Assembly (NCBI RefSeq): GCF_051014445.1
Contig: NW_027488377.1
Span: forward strand, 5,394,001-5,458,000
Direction: 5' to 3'
Length of the DNA: 64,000 bases
DNA from: Colletes latitarsis
Taxonomy: Eukaryota; Arthropoda; Insecta; Hymenoptera; Colletidae
This document shows, piece after piece, positions 35,071 through 48,967 of this stretch (position 1 is the stretch's first letter; each line of letters opens with the position of its first letter). A program made the translations under genes and the position numbers. The notes beneath the pieces were generated by a model. It searched no databases and had not been told where the DNA came from. It was given only the letters and a program-made list of their open reading frames with translations.

Positions 35071-37190
35071 ATCGACTGTTTCAGTGTGGTACCACATTAC
35101 TACGTGATCCAAACCAGAAAACCCCAGGATCTGTTCAACAAGTATGTGAAAAACGCGGAAACTATGAGCCTGATGAGGGCAAATCCCAGACCTATCCCAG
35201 ACCTAACATGCGTTATCCTCTAAAATATTGATCGAGACCAGGTTTAATGGACTGTTTCAGTGTGATACCACATTACTACGTGATCCAAACCAGAAAAACC
35301 CAGGATCTGTACAACAAGTATGTGAAGAATGAGGAAGTATGAGCCTGACGAGGGTAAATCCCAGACATATCCCAGACATAACTTGCGTTATCCTCTAAAA
35401 TATTGATCGAGACCAGGTTTAATTGACTGTTTTAGTGTGGCATCACATTACTACGTGATCCAAACCAGTGGAAGCCTAGGATCTGGCCATCAAGTATGAG
35501 AAATATGCGAAAGTACCAGACTGATGAGAGCAAATTCCAGACCTAACCTAGACCTAACATGAGTTATTCTGTAAAATATTGATCGAAACCAGGTTTAATG
35601 GACTGTTTCAGTGTGGTACCACATTACTACGTGATCCAAACCAGAAAAAAACCCAGGATCTGTACAACAAGTATGTGAAGAATGAGGAAGTATGAGCCTG
35701 ACGAGGGCAAATCCCAGACATATCCCAGACATAACTTGCGTTATCCTCTAAAATATTGATCGAGACCAGGTTTAATTGACTGTTTTAGTGTGGCATCACA
35801 TTACTACGTGACCCAAACCAGTGGAAGCCCAGGATCTGGCCAACAAGAATGAGAAATATGCGAAAGTATGAGGCTGATGAGAGCAAATCCCAGACCTAAC
35901 CTAGACCTAACATGAATCATTCTCAAAAATATTGATCGAAACCAGGTTTAATGGACTGTTTCAGTGTGGTACCATATTACTCCGTGATCCAAACCAGAAA
36001 AAGCCCAGGATTCATCCATGAAGTATGAGAAATATGCGAAATTATGTGCCTGATTAGGGCAAATCCTAGGCCTAACCCAGTCCTAACACGCGTTATACTC
36101 TAAAATATTTGTCAAGACCAGGTTTAATTGAACGTTTCAGTGTGGTACCACATTACTACGTGATCCAACACCAGAAAAAGCATGGGATACGTACTACAGG
36201 TATGTGAAAAATGCGAAAATATGACCCTGATGAGGGCAAATCCCACACCTATCCCAGACCTAACTTGCGTTATCCTCTAAAATGTTGATCGAAACCAGGT
36301 TTAATGGACTGTTTCAGTGTGGTACCACATTACTACGTGATCCAAACCAGATAAAGCCCAGAATCTGGCCATCAACTATGAGAAATATGCGAAAATACGA
36401 GCCTGATGTGAGCAAATCCCAGACCTAACCAAGACCTAACATGCGTTATTCTCTAAAATATTGATCGACACCAGGTATAATGGACTGTTTCAGTGTGGTA
36501 CCACAATACTACGTGATCCAAACTCGAAAAAACCCAGGATCTGTTCAACAAGTATGTGGAGAATGCGAAAGTATGTGTCTGATGAGAGAAAATCCCAGGC
36601 CTAACCTAGATCTAACATGCGTTATTCTCAAAAATATTGATCGAAACCAGGTTTAATCGACTGTTTCAGTGTGGTACCACATTACTACCTGATCAAAACC
36701 AGAAAAAGCATGGGATCCGTTCTACAGGTATGTGAAAAATGCGAGAACATGACCCTGATGAGGGCAAATCCCACACCTATCCCAGACCTAACTAGCGTTA
36801 TCCTCTAAAATATTGATCGGAACCAGGTTTAATGGACTCTTTCGGTGTGCTACCACATTACTACGTGATCCAAACCAGATAAAGCCCAGGATCTAGCCAT
36901 GAAGTATGAGAAATATGCGAAATTACGAGCCTGATGATGGCAAATCCTAGACCTTACCCAGACCTAACATGAGTTATCCTCTAAAATATATATCAAGACC
37001 AGGTTTAATGGAATGTTTCAGTCTGGTACCACATTACTACGTGATCCAAACCAGAAAAATACCCAGGATCTGTTCAATAAGAATGTGAAAAACGCGAAAG
37101 TATGAACCTGATGAGGGCAAATCCCCAGATCTATCCCTGACATACCTTGCGTTATCCTCTAAAATCTTGATCGAAACCAGGTTTAATTGA
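35071..37190. repeat. Transition segment with a 2-monomer repeat
   Basis: The segment starts like copy D near 24160 (AACCAGAAAACCCCAGGATC, then GATCGAGACCAGG and GTGTGATACC). A 353-bp pair shares GAAGAATGAGGAAGTATGAG, AGCCTGACGAGGG and CCCAGACATATCCC at about 35322 and 35675. Monomers then become individually divergent (CATGGGATACGTACTACAGG near 36181, TGGGATCCGTTCTACAGG near 36711, the latter about three monomers on). No family 3 and no genes are seen. Confidence 0.78.
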
Positions 37191-38083
37191 CAGGTTTAGT
37201 GTGGCATCACATTACTACGTGATCCAAACCAGTGGAAGCCCAGGATCTGGCCAACAAGAATGAGGAATATGCGAAAGTATGAGCCTGATGAGAGCAAATC
37301 CCAGACCTAACCTAGAACTAACATGAATTATTCTCCAAAATATTGATCGAAACCAGGTTTAATGGACTGATTCAGTGTGGTACTACATTACTGCGTGATC
37401 CAAACCAGAAAAAACCCGGGATCTGTTCAACAAGTATGTGAAAAATGCGAAAGTATGAGCCTGATGAGGGCAAATCCCAGACCTATCCCAGACCTAACAT
37501 GCGCTATCCTATAAAATATTGATCGAAACCAGGTTTAATGGACTGTTTCAGTGTGGTACCACATTACTACGTGATCCATACCAGAAAAAACCCATGATCT
37601 GTTCAACAAGTACGTGAAAAACGCGAAAGTATGAGCCTGATGAGGGCAAATCCCAGACCTATCCCAGACATAACTTGCGTTATCCTCTAAAATATTGATC
37701 GAAACCAGGTTTAATCGACTGTTTCTGTGTGGTACCACATTACGACGTGATACAAACCTGAAAACGCCAGGGATCTGTTCTACAAGTATGTGAAAAATGC
37801 GAAAATATGACCCTGATGAGGGCAAATCCCACACCTATCCCAGACCAAACTTGCGTTATCCTCTAAAATATTGATCGAAACCAGGTTTAATTTAGTGTTT
37901 CAGTGTGGTACCACAATACTACGTGATCCAATCCAGACAAAGCCCAGGATCAAGCCATGAAGTATGAGAAATATGCGAAATTATGAGCCTGATGATGGCA
38001 AATCCTAGACCTTACCCAGACCTAACATGCGTTATCCTGTAAAATATATATCAAGACCAGGTTTAATTGAATGTTTCAGTCTG
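37191..38083. repeat. 16-mer offset block, copy 1
   Basis: This matches 40006-40898 at an offset of 2815 (16 monomers minus 1). It starts at the family 4 monomer and includes ACTACATTACTGCGTGATCC, AACCCATGATCTGTTC, AACCTGAAAACGCCAGGG and GTAAAATATATATCAAGACC. At 38084 the order jumps back five monomers to another family 4 copy (38084 resembles 37202). Confidence 0.82.
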
Positions 38084-39084
38084 GCATCACATTACTACGT
38101 GATCCAAACCAGTGGAAGCCCAGGATCTGGCCAACAAGAATGAGGAATATGCGAAAGTATGAGCCTGATGAGAGCAAATCCCAGACCTAACCTAGAACTA
38201 ACATGAATTATTCTCCAAAATATTGATCGAAACCAGGTTTAATGGACTGATTCAGTGTGGTACTACATTACTGCGTGATCCAAGCCAGAAAAAACCCAGG
38301 ATCCGTTCAACAAGTATGTGAGGAATGCGAAAGTATGAGTCTGATGAGGGCAAATCCTAGACGTTACCCAGACCTAACATGCGTTATCCTCTAAAATATT
38401 TAACAAAACCAGGTTTAATTGAATGTTTCAGTGTGGTACCACATTACTACGTGATCCAAACCATTAAAAACCCAGGATCTGTTTAACAAGTATGTGAAAA
38501 ACGCGAAAGTATGGGCCTGATCAGGGCAAATCCCAGACCTATCCCAGACATAACTTCCGTTATCCTCTAAAATATTGATCGAAACCAGGTTAAATTGACT
38601 GTTTCAGTGTGGTACCACATTACTACGTGATCCCATCCAGAAATAGCCCAGGATCCAGCCATGAAGTATGAGAAATATGCGAAAGTATGAGCCTGATGAG
38701 GGCAAATCCTAGACCTAACCTAGACCTAACATGCGTTATCCTCTAAAATATTTATCAAGACCAGGTTTAATTGATTGTTTCAGTGTGGTACCACATTACT
38801 ACGTGATCCACACCAGAAAAAACCCAGGATCTGTTCAACATGTATGTGAAAACCGCGAAAGTATAAGCCTGATGAGGGCGAATCCCAGACCTATCCCAGA
38901 CCTAACTTGCGGTATCCTCTAAAATATTGATCGAAACCAGGATTAATTGACTGTTTCAGTGTGGTACTACATTACTACGTGATCCAAACCAGTAAAAACC
39001 CAGGATCCGTTCAACAAGTATGTGAGGAATGCGAAAGTATGAGTCTGATGAGTGAAAATCCCAGGCCTAACCTAGACATAACAT
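38084..39084. repeat. Partial repeat of the family 4 block, then mixed monomers
   Basis: From 38084 to about 38290 the sequence repeats 37202-37408 at an offset of 882 (CCTAGAACTAACATGAATTA, ATGGACTGATTCAGTGTGG). It then continues with family 1 and 2 monomers bearing AACCATTAAAAACCC near 38460 and AACTTCCGTTATCC near 38551. No gene is seen. Confidence 0.75.
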
Positions 39085-40695
39085 GCCTTATCCTCAAAAA
39101 TATTGATCGAAGCCAGGTTTAGTGGACTGTTTCAGTGTGGTACCACATTACTGCGTGATCAAAACCAGAAACTCCAGGATCTGTTTAACAAGTATGTGAA
39201 AAATGCGAAAGTGTGACCCTGATGAGGGCAAATCCCAGACCTATGCCAGACCTAACTTGCGTTGTCCTCTAAAATATTGATGGAAACCAGGTTTAATTGA
39301 CTGTTTCAGTGTGGTACTACATTACTACGTGATGCAATCCAGAAAAAGCCCAGGATCTAGCCATCAAGTATGAGAAATATGCGAAAGAATGAGCCTGATG
39401 AGGGAAAATCCAAGGCCTAACCTAGACCTAACATGCGTTATCCTCAAAAATATTGATCGAAACCAGGTTTAATCGACTGTTTCAGTGTGGTACCACATAA
39501 CTACGTGATCCAAACCTGAAAAAAACCCAGGATCTGTTCAACAAGTATGTGAAGAATGCGAAAGTATGAGTCTGATGAGTGAAAATGCCAGGCCTAACCT
39601 AGACCCAACATGCGTTATCCTCAAAAATATTGATCGAAACCAGGTTTAATCGATTGTTTCAATGTGGTACCACATTACTACGTGATCCAAAGCAGAAATA
39701 GCCCAGGATCTAGCCATGAAGTATTAGAAATATGCGAAAGTATCAGCCTGATGAGGGCAAATCCTAGACGTTACCCAGACCTAACATGCGTTATCCTCAA
39801 AAATATTGATCGAAACCAGGTTTAATCGGTTGTTTCAATGTGGTACCACACTACTACGTGATCCAAACCAGAAAAAACCCAGGATCTGTTTAACAAGTAT
39901 GTGAAAAACGCGAAAGTATGAGCCTGATGAGGGCAAATCCCAGACCTATCTCAGACATAACTTGCGTTATCCTCTAAAATATTGATCAAAACCAGGTTTA
40001 ATTGGCAGGTTTAGTGTGGCATCACATTACTACGTGATCCAAACCAGTGGAAGCCCAGGATCTGGCCAACAAGAATGAGGAATATGCGAAAGTATGAGCC
40101 TGATGAGAGCAAATCCCAGACCTAACCTAGACCTAACATGAATTATTCTCCAAAATATTGATCGAAACCAGGTTTAATGGTCTGTTTCAGTGTGGTACTA
40201 CATTACTGCGTGATCCAAACCAGAAAAAACCCGGGATCTGTTCAACAAGTATGTGAAAAATGCGAAAGTATGAGCCTGATGAGGGCAAATCCCAGACCTA
40301 TCCCAGACCTAACATGCGCTATCCTATAAAATATTGATCGAAACCAGGTTTAATGGACTGTTTCAGTGTGGTACCACATTACTACGTGATCCATACCAGA
40401 AAAAACCCATGATCTGTTCAACAAGTACGTGAAAAACGCGAAAGTATGAGCCTGATGAGGGCAAATCCCAGACCTATCCCAGACATAACTTGCGTTATCC
40501 TCTAAAATATTGATCGAAACCAGGTTTAATCGACAGTTTCTGTGTGGTACCACATTACTACGTGATACAAACCTGAAAACGCCAGGGATCTGTTCTACAA
40601 GTATGTGAAAAATGCGAAAATATGACCCTGATGAGGGCAAATCCCACACCTATCCCAGACCAAACTTGCGTTATCCTCTAAAATATTGATCGAAA
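39085..40695. repeat. 12-mer block, copy 1 (offset 2110)
   Basis: This matches 41195-42805 at an offset of 2110 (12 monomers minus 2). Shared rare states are GATCGAAGCCAGGTTTAGTG with AAAACCAGAAACTCCAGGAT, ATTGATGGAAACCAGG with GATGCAATCC, GAAATAGCCCAGGATCTAGC with GAAGTATTAGAAATATGCG, and CTAGACGTTACCCAGACC. It overlaps the 16-mer offset at its right side. Confidence 0.84.
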
Positions 40696-40898
40696 CCAGG
40701 TTTAATTAAGTGTTTCAGTGTGGTACCACAATACTACGTGATCCAATCCAGACAAAGCCCAGGATCAAGCCATGAAGTATGAGAAATATGCGAAATTATG
40801 AGCCTGATGATGGCAAATCCTAGACCTTACCCAGACCTAACATGCGTTATCCTGTAAAATATATATCAAGACCAGGTTTAATTGAATGTTTCAGTCTG
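40006..40898. repeat. 16-mer offset block, copy 2
   Basis: This is the partner of 37191-38083. Differences include CCTAGACCTAACATGAAT for CCTAGAACTAACATGAAT and AATTAAGTGTTTCAG for AATTTAGTGTTTCAG. After the GTCTGG at about 40895 it continues as a family 1 monomer, whereas copy 1 switches to family 4 at the same point. One of the two is therefore a recombination junction. Confidence 0.82.
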
Positions 40899-41194
40899 GT
40901 ACCACATTACTACGTGATCCAAACCAGAAAAAACCCAGGATCCGTTCAACAAGTATGTGAAGAATGCGAAAGTATGAGTCTGATGAGTGAAAATCCCAGG
41001 CCTAACCTAGACATAACATGCCTTATCCTCTAAAATATTGATCGAAACCAGGTTTAATTGACTGTTTTAGTGTGGTACCACTTTACTACGTGATCCAATG
41101 CAGAAAAACCCAGGATCTAGCTATGAAGTATGAGAAATATGCGAAAGTATGGGTCTGATGGGGGCAAATCCCAGGCCTAACCTAGACCTAGCAT

Positions 41195-42805
41195 GAGTTA
41201 TCCTCAAAAATATTGATCGAAGCCAGGTTTAGTGGACTGTTTCAGTGTGGTACGACATTACTGCGTGATCAAAACCAGAAACTCCAGGATCTGTTTAACA
41301 AGTATGTGAAATATGCGAAAGTGTGACCCTGATGAGGGCAAATCCCAGACCTATGCCAGACCTAACTTGCGTTGTCCTCTAAAATATTGATGGAAACCAG
41401 GTTTAATTGACTGTTTCAGTGTGGTACTACATTACTACGTGATGCAATCCAGAAAAAGCCCAGGATCTAGCCATCAGGTATGAGAAATATGCGAAAGAAT
41501 GAGCCTGATGAGGGAAAATCCAAGGCCTAACCTAGACCTAACATGCGTTATCCTCAAAAATATTGACCGAAACCAGGTTTAATCGACTGTTTCAGTGTGG
41601 TACCACATAACTACGTGATCCAAACCAGAAAAAAACCCAGGATCTGTTCAACAAGTATGTGAAGAATGCGAAAGTATGAGTCTGATGAGTGAAAATCCCA
41701 GGCCTAACCTAGACCTAACTTGCGTTATCCTCAATAATATTGATCGAAACCAGGATTAATCAATTGTTTCAATGTGGTACCACATTACTACGTGATCCAA
41801 AGCAGAAATAGCCCAGGATCTAGCCATGAAGTATTAGAAATATGCGAAAGTATCAGCCTGATGAGGGCAAATCCTAGACGTTACCCAGACCTAACATGCG
41901 TTATCCTCAAAAATATTGATCGAAACCAGGTTTAATCGATTGTTTCAATGTGGTACCACACTACTACGTGATCCAAACCAGAAAAAACCCAGGATCTGTT
42001 TAACAAGTATGTGAAAAACGCGAAAGTATGAGCCTGATGAGGGCAAATCCCAGACCTATCCCAGACATAACTTGCGTTATCCTCTAAAATATTGATCAAA
42101 ACCAGGTTTAATTGGCAGGTTTAGTGTGGCATCACATTACTACGTGATCCAAACCAGTGGAAGCCCAGGATCTGGCCAACAAGAATGAGGAATATGCGAA
42201 AGTATGAGCCTGATGAGAGCAAATCCCAGACCTAACCTAGACCTAACATGAATTATTCTCCAAAATGTTGATCGAAACCAGGTTTAATGGACTGTTTCAG
42301 TGTGGTACTACATTACTGCGTGATCCAAACCAGAAAAAACCCGGGATCTGTTCAACAAGTATGTGAAAAATGCGAAAGTATGAGCCTGATGAGGGCAAAT
42401 CCCAGACCTATCCCAGACCTAACATGCGCTATCCTATAAAATATTGATCGAAACCAGGTTTAATGGACTGTTTCAGTGTGGTACTACATTACTGCGTGAT
42501 CCAAACCAGAAAAAACCCGGGATCTGTTCAACAAGTATGTGAAAAATGCGAAAGTATGAGCCTGATGAGGGCAAATCCCAGACCTATCCCAGACATAACT
42601 TGCGTTATCCTCTAAAATATTGATCCAAACCAGGTTTAATCGACTGTGTCTGTGTGGTACCACATTACTACGTGATAAAAACCTGAAAACGCCAGGGATC
42701 TGTTCTACAAGTATGTGAAAAATGCGAAAATATGACCCTGATGAGGGCAAATCCCACACCTATCCCAGACCAAACTTGCGTTATCCTCTAAAATATTGAT
42801 CGAAA
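41195..42805. repeat. 12-mer block, copy 2
   Basis: This is the partner of 39085-40695. It contains a monomer-level change near 42469-42644: the GTACTACATTACTGCGTGAT monomer at 42293 is repeated 176 bases later, where copy 1 has a normal GGTACC monomer. The block ends where family 3 reappears at about 42830. Confidence 0.82.
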
Positions 42806-44439
42806 CCAGGTTGAGTTGACTGTTTTAGTGTGGTACCACATTACTACGTGATCCAAAGCAGAAAAAACCCTGGATCAGGTCAACATGTATGTTAAAACTG
42901 CGAAAGTTTGACCCTCATGAGGCCAAATCCCAGGCCTAACCTATACCTAACATGCGTTATCCTCTAAAATATTGATCGAAACCAGGTTTAGTGGTCTGTT
43001 TCAGTGTGGTACCACATTACTACGTGATCCAAACCAGAAAAAACCCAGGATCTGTTCAACATGTATGTGAAAACCGCGAAAGTATGAGCCTGATGAGGGC
43101 GAATCCCAGACCTATCCCAGACCTAACTTGCGGTATCCTCTAAAATATTGATCGAAACCAGGTTTAATGGACTGTTTCAATGTGGTACCACATTACTACG
43201 TGATCCAAAGCAGAAATAGCCCAGGATCTAGCCATGAAGTATTAGAAATATGCGAAAGTATGAGCCTGATGAGGGCAAATCCTAGACGTTACCCAGACCT
43301 AACATGCGTTATCCTCTAAAATATTTATCAAAACCAGGTTTAATTAAATGTTTCAGTGTGGTACCACATTACTACGTGATCCAAACCAGTAAAAACCCAG
43401 GATCCGTTCAACGAGTATGTGAAGAATGCGAATGTATGAGTCTGATGAGTGAAAATCCCAGGCCTAACCTAGACCTAACATGCGTTATCCTCAAAAATAT
43501 TGATCGAAACCAGGTTTAATGGATTGTTTCAGTGTGGTACCACACTACTACGTGATCCAAACCAGAAAAAACCCAGGATCTGTTCAATAAGTATGTGAAA
43601 AACGCGAAAGTATGTGCCTGATGAGGGCAGATCCCAGACCTATCCCAGACCTAACTTGCGTTGTCCTCTAAAATATTGATGGAAACCAGGTTTAATTGAC
43701 TGTTTCAGTGTTGTACTACATTACTACGTGATGCAATCCAGAAAAAGCCCAGGATCTAGCCATCAAGTATGAGAAATATGCGAAAGAATGAGTCTGATGA
43801 GAGCAAATCCCACACCTAAACTAGACCTATCATGAATTATTCTCTAAAATATTGATGGAAACCAGGTTTTATTGACTGTTTCAGTGTGGTACTACATTTC
43901 TACGTGATGCAATCCAGAAAGAGCCTAGGATCTAGCCATCAAGTATGAGAAACATGCGAAAGAATGAGCCTGATGTGAGCAAATCCCAGACCTAACCTAG
44001 TCCTGACATGAATTATTCTCTAAAATATTGATCGAAACCAGGTTTATTGGACTGTTTCAGTGTGGTACCGCACTACTACGTGATCCAAACCAGAAAAAAC
44101 CCAGGATCTGTTCAACAAGTATGTGAAAAACGCGAAAGTATGAGCCTGATGAGGGCAAATCCCAGACCTATCCCAGACCTAACATGCGTCATCCTCAAAA
44201 ATATTGATCGAAACCAGGTTTAATCGACTGTTTCAGTGTGGTACCACATAACTACGTGATCCAAACCAGAAAAAAACCCAGGATCTGTTCAACAAGTATG
44301 TGAAGAATGCGAAAGTATGAGTCTGGTGAGAGAAAATCCCAGGCCTAACCTAGACCTAACATGCGTTATCCTGAAAAATATTGATCGAAACCTGGTTTAA
44401 TCGACTGTCCCAGTGTGGTACCACATTACTATGTGATCC
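42806..44439. repeat. Mixed satellite segment, family 3 reappears
   Basis: This holds a family 3 monomer (CCTGGATCAGGTCAACATG near 42869), a TTTAGTGGTCTG monomer near 42988 that recurs near 58291, 58820 and 59348, and an ATTAAATGTTTCAG with CAGTAAAAACCCAGG monomer at about 43340 that is repeated at 56180 (offset 12838) and 57060. No gene is seen. Confidence 0.78.
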
Positions 44440-46330
44440 AAACCAGAAAATAACCCAGGATCTGTTCAACAAGTATGTGAAAAACGCGAAAGTATGAGCC
44501 TGATCAGGGCAAATCCCAGGCCTAACCTAGACCTAACATGCGTTATCCTCTAAAATATTGATCGAAACCAGGTTTAATCGATTGTTTCAATGTGGTACCA
44601 CATTACTACGTGATCCAAAGCAGAAATAGCCCAGGATCTAGCCATGAAGTATTAGAAATATGCGAAAGTATGAGCCTGATGAGGGCAAATCCTAGACGTT
44701 ACCCAGACCTAACATGCGTTATCCTCTAAAATATTTATCAAAACCAGGTTTAATCGACTGTCCCAGTGTGGTACCACATTACTATGTGATCCAAACCAGA
44801 AAAAAACCCAGGATCTGTTCAACAAGTATGTGAAGTGTGCGAAAGTATGTGTCTGATGAGGGCAAATCCCAGACCTATCCCAGACCTAACTTTCGCTATC
44901 CTCTAAAATATTGATCGAAACCAGGTTTAATCGACTGTTTCAGTGTGGTACCACATTACTACGTGATCCAAACCAGAAAAAACCCAGGATCAGTTCAACA
45001 AGTATGTGAAAAACGCGAAAGTATGAGCCTGATGAGGGCGAATCCCAGACCTATCCCAGACCTAACTTGCGTTATCCTCTAAAATATTGATCGAAACCAG
45101 GTTTAATTGACTGCTTCAGTGTGGTACCACAATACTACGTGATCCAATCCTTAAATAGCCCAGGATCTAGCCATGAAGTATGAGAAATATGCGAAAGTAT
45201 GAGCCTGATGAGGGCAAATCCTAGACCTAACCCAGACCTATCATGCGTTATCCTCTAAAATATTGATCGAAACCAGGTTTAATGGACTGTTTCAATGTGG
45301 TACCACATTACTACGTGATCCAAAGCAGAAATAGCTCAGGATCTAGCCATGAAGTATGAGAAATATGCGACAGTATGAGCCTGAGGAGGGCAAATTCTAG
45401 ACCTAACCCACACCTAATATGCGTTATCCTCTAAAATATTTATCAAAACCAGGTTTAATTGAATGTCTCAGTGTGGTAACACACTATTACGTGAACGAAA
45501 CCAGAAAAAACCCAGGATCCGTTCAACAAGTATGTGAAGAATGCGAAAGTAAGAGTCTGATCAGTGTAAATCCCAGGGCTAACCTAGACCTAACATGCGT
45601 TATCCTCTAAAACATTGATCCAAACCAGGTCTAATGGACTGTTTCAGTGTGGTACCACTTTACTACGTGATACAAGGCAGAAAAAACCCTCGATCAGGTC
45701 AACATGTATGTTAAAACTGCGAAAGTATGACCCTGATGAGGGCAAACCCCAGGCCTAACCTAGACCTAACGTGTCCTCTAAAATATTGATGGAAACCATG
45801 TTTAATTGACTGTTTCAGTGTTGTACTTCATTACTACGTGATGCAATCCAGAAAAAGCCCAGGATCTAGCCATGAAGTATGAGAAATATGCGAAAGAATG
45901 AGCCAGATGAGAGCAAATCCCAGACCTAACCCAGACCGAACATGAATTATTCTCTAAAATATTGATCGAAACCAGGTTAAATTGACTGTTTCAGTGTGGT
46001 ACCACATTACTACGTGATCCAATCCGGAAATAGCCCAGGATCCAGCCATGAAGTATGAGAAATATGCGAAAGTATGAGCCTGATGGGGGCAAATCCTAGA
46101 CCTAACCTAGACCTAACAAGCGTTATCCTCTAAAATATTTATCAAGACCAGGTTTAATTGATTGTTTCAGTGTGGTACCACATTACTACGTGATCCACAC
46201 CAGAAAAAACCCAGGATCTGTTCAACATGTATGTGAAAACCGCGAAAGTATGAGCCTGATGAGGGCGAATCCCAGACCTATCCCAGACCTAACTTGCGGT
46301 ATCCTCTAAAATATTGATCGAAACCAGGTT
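44440..46330. repeat. 15-mer block, copy 1 (offset 2635)
   Basis: This matches 47075-48965 at an offset of 2635 (15 monomers minus 5). Shared states include TGAAGTGTGCGAAAGTATGT, CTAACTTTCG, AATCCTTAAATAGCCCAGG, GAATGTCTCAGTGTGGTAAC, ACGTGAACGAAACCAG, GGTCTAATGGACTG, and a monomer lacking CGTTA. One monomer near 44750 has GACTGTCCCAGTGTGG where copy 2 has TTAAATGTTTCAG, which suggests local conversion. Confidence 0.84.
45771..45780. other. 5-bp deletion (171-bp monomer), copy 1
   Basis: CTAACGTGTCCTCTAAAA occurs where the usual text is CTAACATGCGTTATCCTCTA: CGTTA is lost, with an A-to-G change. The same five bases are missing near 48407 in the paired block, exactly 2635 bp away, so the deletion predates that duplication. 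Confidence 0.85.
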
Positions 46331-47074
46331 TAATTGACTGTTTCAGTGTGGTACCACATTACTGCGTGATCCAAACCAGAAAAAACCCAGGATCTGTTCA
46401 ACAAGTATGTGAAATATGCGAAAGTATGACACTGATGAGAGCAAATCGCAGAACTATCCCAGACCTAACTTGCGTCGTCCTCTAAAATATTGATCGAAAC
46501 CAGGTTTAATTGACTGTTTTAGTGTGGTACCACTTTACTACGTGATCCAATGCAGAAAAACCCAGGATCTAGCTATGAAGTATGAGAAATATGCGAAAGT
46601 ATGGGTCTGAAGGGGGCAAATCCCAGGCCTAACCTAGACCTAGCATGGGTTATCCTCAAAAATATTGATCGAAGCCAGGTTTTGTGGACTTTTTCAGTGT
46701 GGTACCATATTACTGCGTGATCCAAACCAGAAAAAAACCCAGGATCTGTTCAACAAGTATGTGAAGAATGCGAAAGTATGAGTCTGATGAGTGAAAATCC
46801 CAGGACTAACCTAGACATAACATGCCTTATCCTCTAAAATATTGATCGAAGCCAGGTTTAGTGGACTGTTTCAGTGTGGTACCATATTACTGCGTGATCC
46901 AAACCTGAAACTCCAGGATCTGTTTAACAAGTATGTGAAAAATGCGAAAGTGTGACCCTGATGAGGGAAAATCCAAGGCCTAACCTAGACCTAACATGCG
47001 TCATCCTCAAAAATATTGATCGAAACCAGGTTTAATCGACTGTTTCAGTGTGGTACCACATAACTACGTGATCC

Positions 47075-48965
47075 AAACCAGAAAATATCCCAGGATATGT
47101 TCAACAAGTATGTGAAAAACGCGAAAGTATGAGCCTGATCAGGGCAAATCCCAGGCCTAACCTAGACCTAACATGCGTTATCCTCAAAAATATTGATCGA
47201 AACCAGGTTTAATCGATTGTTTCAATGTGGTACCACATTACTACGTGATCCAAAGCAGAAATAGCCCAGGATCTAGCCCTGAAGTATTAGAAATATGCGA
47301 AAGTATGAGCCTGATGAGGGCAAATCCTAGACGGTCGCCAGACCTAACATGCGTTATCCACTAAAATATTTATCAAAACCAGGTTTAATTAAATGTTTCA
47401 GTGTGGTACCACATTACTACGTGATCCAAACCAGAAAAAAACCCAGGATCTGTTCAACAAGTATGTGAAGTGTGCGAAAGTATGTGTCTGATGAGGGCAA
47501 ATCCCAGACCTATCCCAGACCTAACTTTCGTTATCCTCTAAAATATTGATCGAAGCCAGGTTTAATCGACTGTTTCAGTGTGGTACCACATTACTACGTG
47601 ATCCAAACCAGAAAAAACCCAGGATCAGTTCAACAAGTATGTGAAAAACGCGAAAGTATGAGCCTGATGAGGGCGAATCCCAGACCTATCCCAGACCTAA
47701 CTTGCTGTATCCTCTAAAATATTGATCGAAACCTGGTTTAATTGACTGCTTCAGTGTGGTACCACAATACTACGTGATCCAATCCTTAAATAGCCCAGGA
47801 TCTAGCCATGAAGTATGAGAAATATGCGAAAGTTTGAGCCTGATGAGGGCAAATCCTAGACCTAACCCAGACCTATCATGCGTTATCCTCTAAAATATTG
47901 ATCGAAACCAGGTTTAATGGACTGTTTCAATGTGGTACCACATTACTACGTGATCCAAAGCAGAAATAGCGCAGGATCTAGCCATGAAGTATGAGAAATA
48001 TGCGAAAGTATGAGCCTGAGGAGGGCAAATTCTAGACCTAACCCACACCTAATATGCGTTATCCTCTAAAATATTTATCAAAACCAGGTTTAGTTGAATG
48101 TCTCAGTGTGGTAACACATTACTACGTGAACGAAACCAGAAAAAACCCAGTATCCGTTCAACAAGTATGTGAAGAATGCGAAAGTAAGAGTCTGATTAGT
48201 GAAAATCCCAGGGCTAACCTAGACCTAACATGCGTTATCCTCTAAAACATTGATCCAAACCAGGTCTAATGGACTGTTTCAGTGTGGTACCACTTTACTA
48301 CGTGATACAAAGCAGAAAAAACCCTCGATCAGGTCAACATGTATGTTAAAACTGCGAAAGTATGACCCTGATGAGGGCAAACCCCAGGCCTAACCTAGAC
48401 CTAACATGTCCTCTAAAATATTGATGGAAACCATGTTTAAATGACGGTTTCAGTGTTGTACTTCATTACTACGTGATGCAATCCAGAACAAGCCCAGGAT
48501 CTAGCCATGAAGTATGAGAAATATGCGAAAGAATGAGCCAGATGAGAGCAAGTCCCAGACCTAACCCAGACCGAACATGAATTATTCTCTAAAATATTGA
48601 TCGAAACCAGGTTAAATTGACTGTTTCAGTGTGGTACCACATTACTACGTGATCCAATCCAGAAATAGCCCAGGATCCAGCCATGAAGTATGAGAAATAT
48701 GCGAAAGTATGAGCCTGATGTGGGCAAATCCTAGACCTAACCTAGACCTAACATGCGTTATCCTCTAAAATATTTATCAAGACCAGGTTTAATTGATTGT
48801 TTCAGTGTGGTACCACATTACTACGTGATCGACACCAGAAAAAGCCCAGGATCTGTTCAACATGTATGTGAAAACCGCGAAAGTATGAGCCTGATGAGGG
48901 CGAATACCAGACCTATCCCAGACCTAACTTGCGGTATCCTCTAAAATATTGATCGAAACCAGGTT
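47075..48965. repeat. 15-mer block, copy 2
   Basis: This is the partner of 44440-46330. It differs at scattered sites, for example TTAGTTGAATGTCTCAG (48090) for TTAATTGAATGTCTCAG and CAGTATCCGTTC (48149) for CAGGATCCGTTC. It includes the second CGTTA-less monomer. Confidence 0.84.
48401..48413. other. 5-bp deletion (171-bp monomer), copy 2
   Basis: CTAACATGTCCTCTAAAA lacks CGTTA between ATG and TCCTC. It is paired with the deletion at 45771. Confidence 0.85.
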
Positions 48966-48967
48966 TA

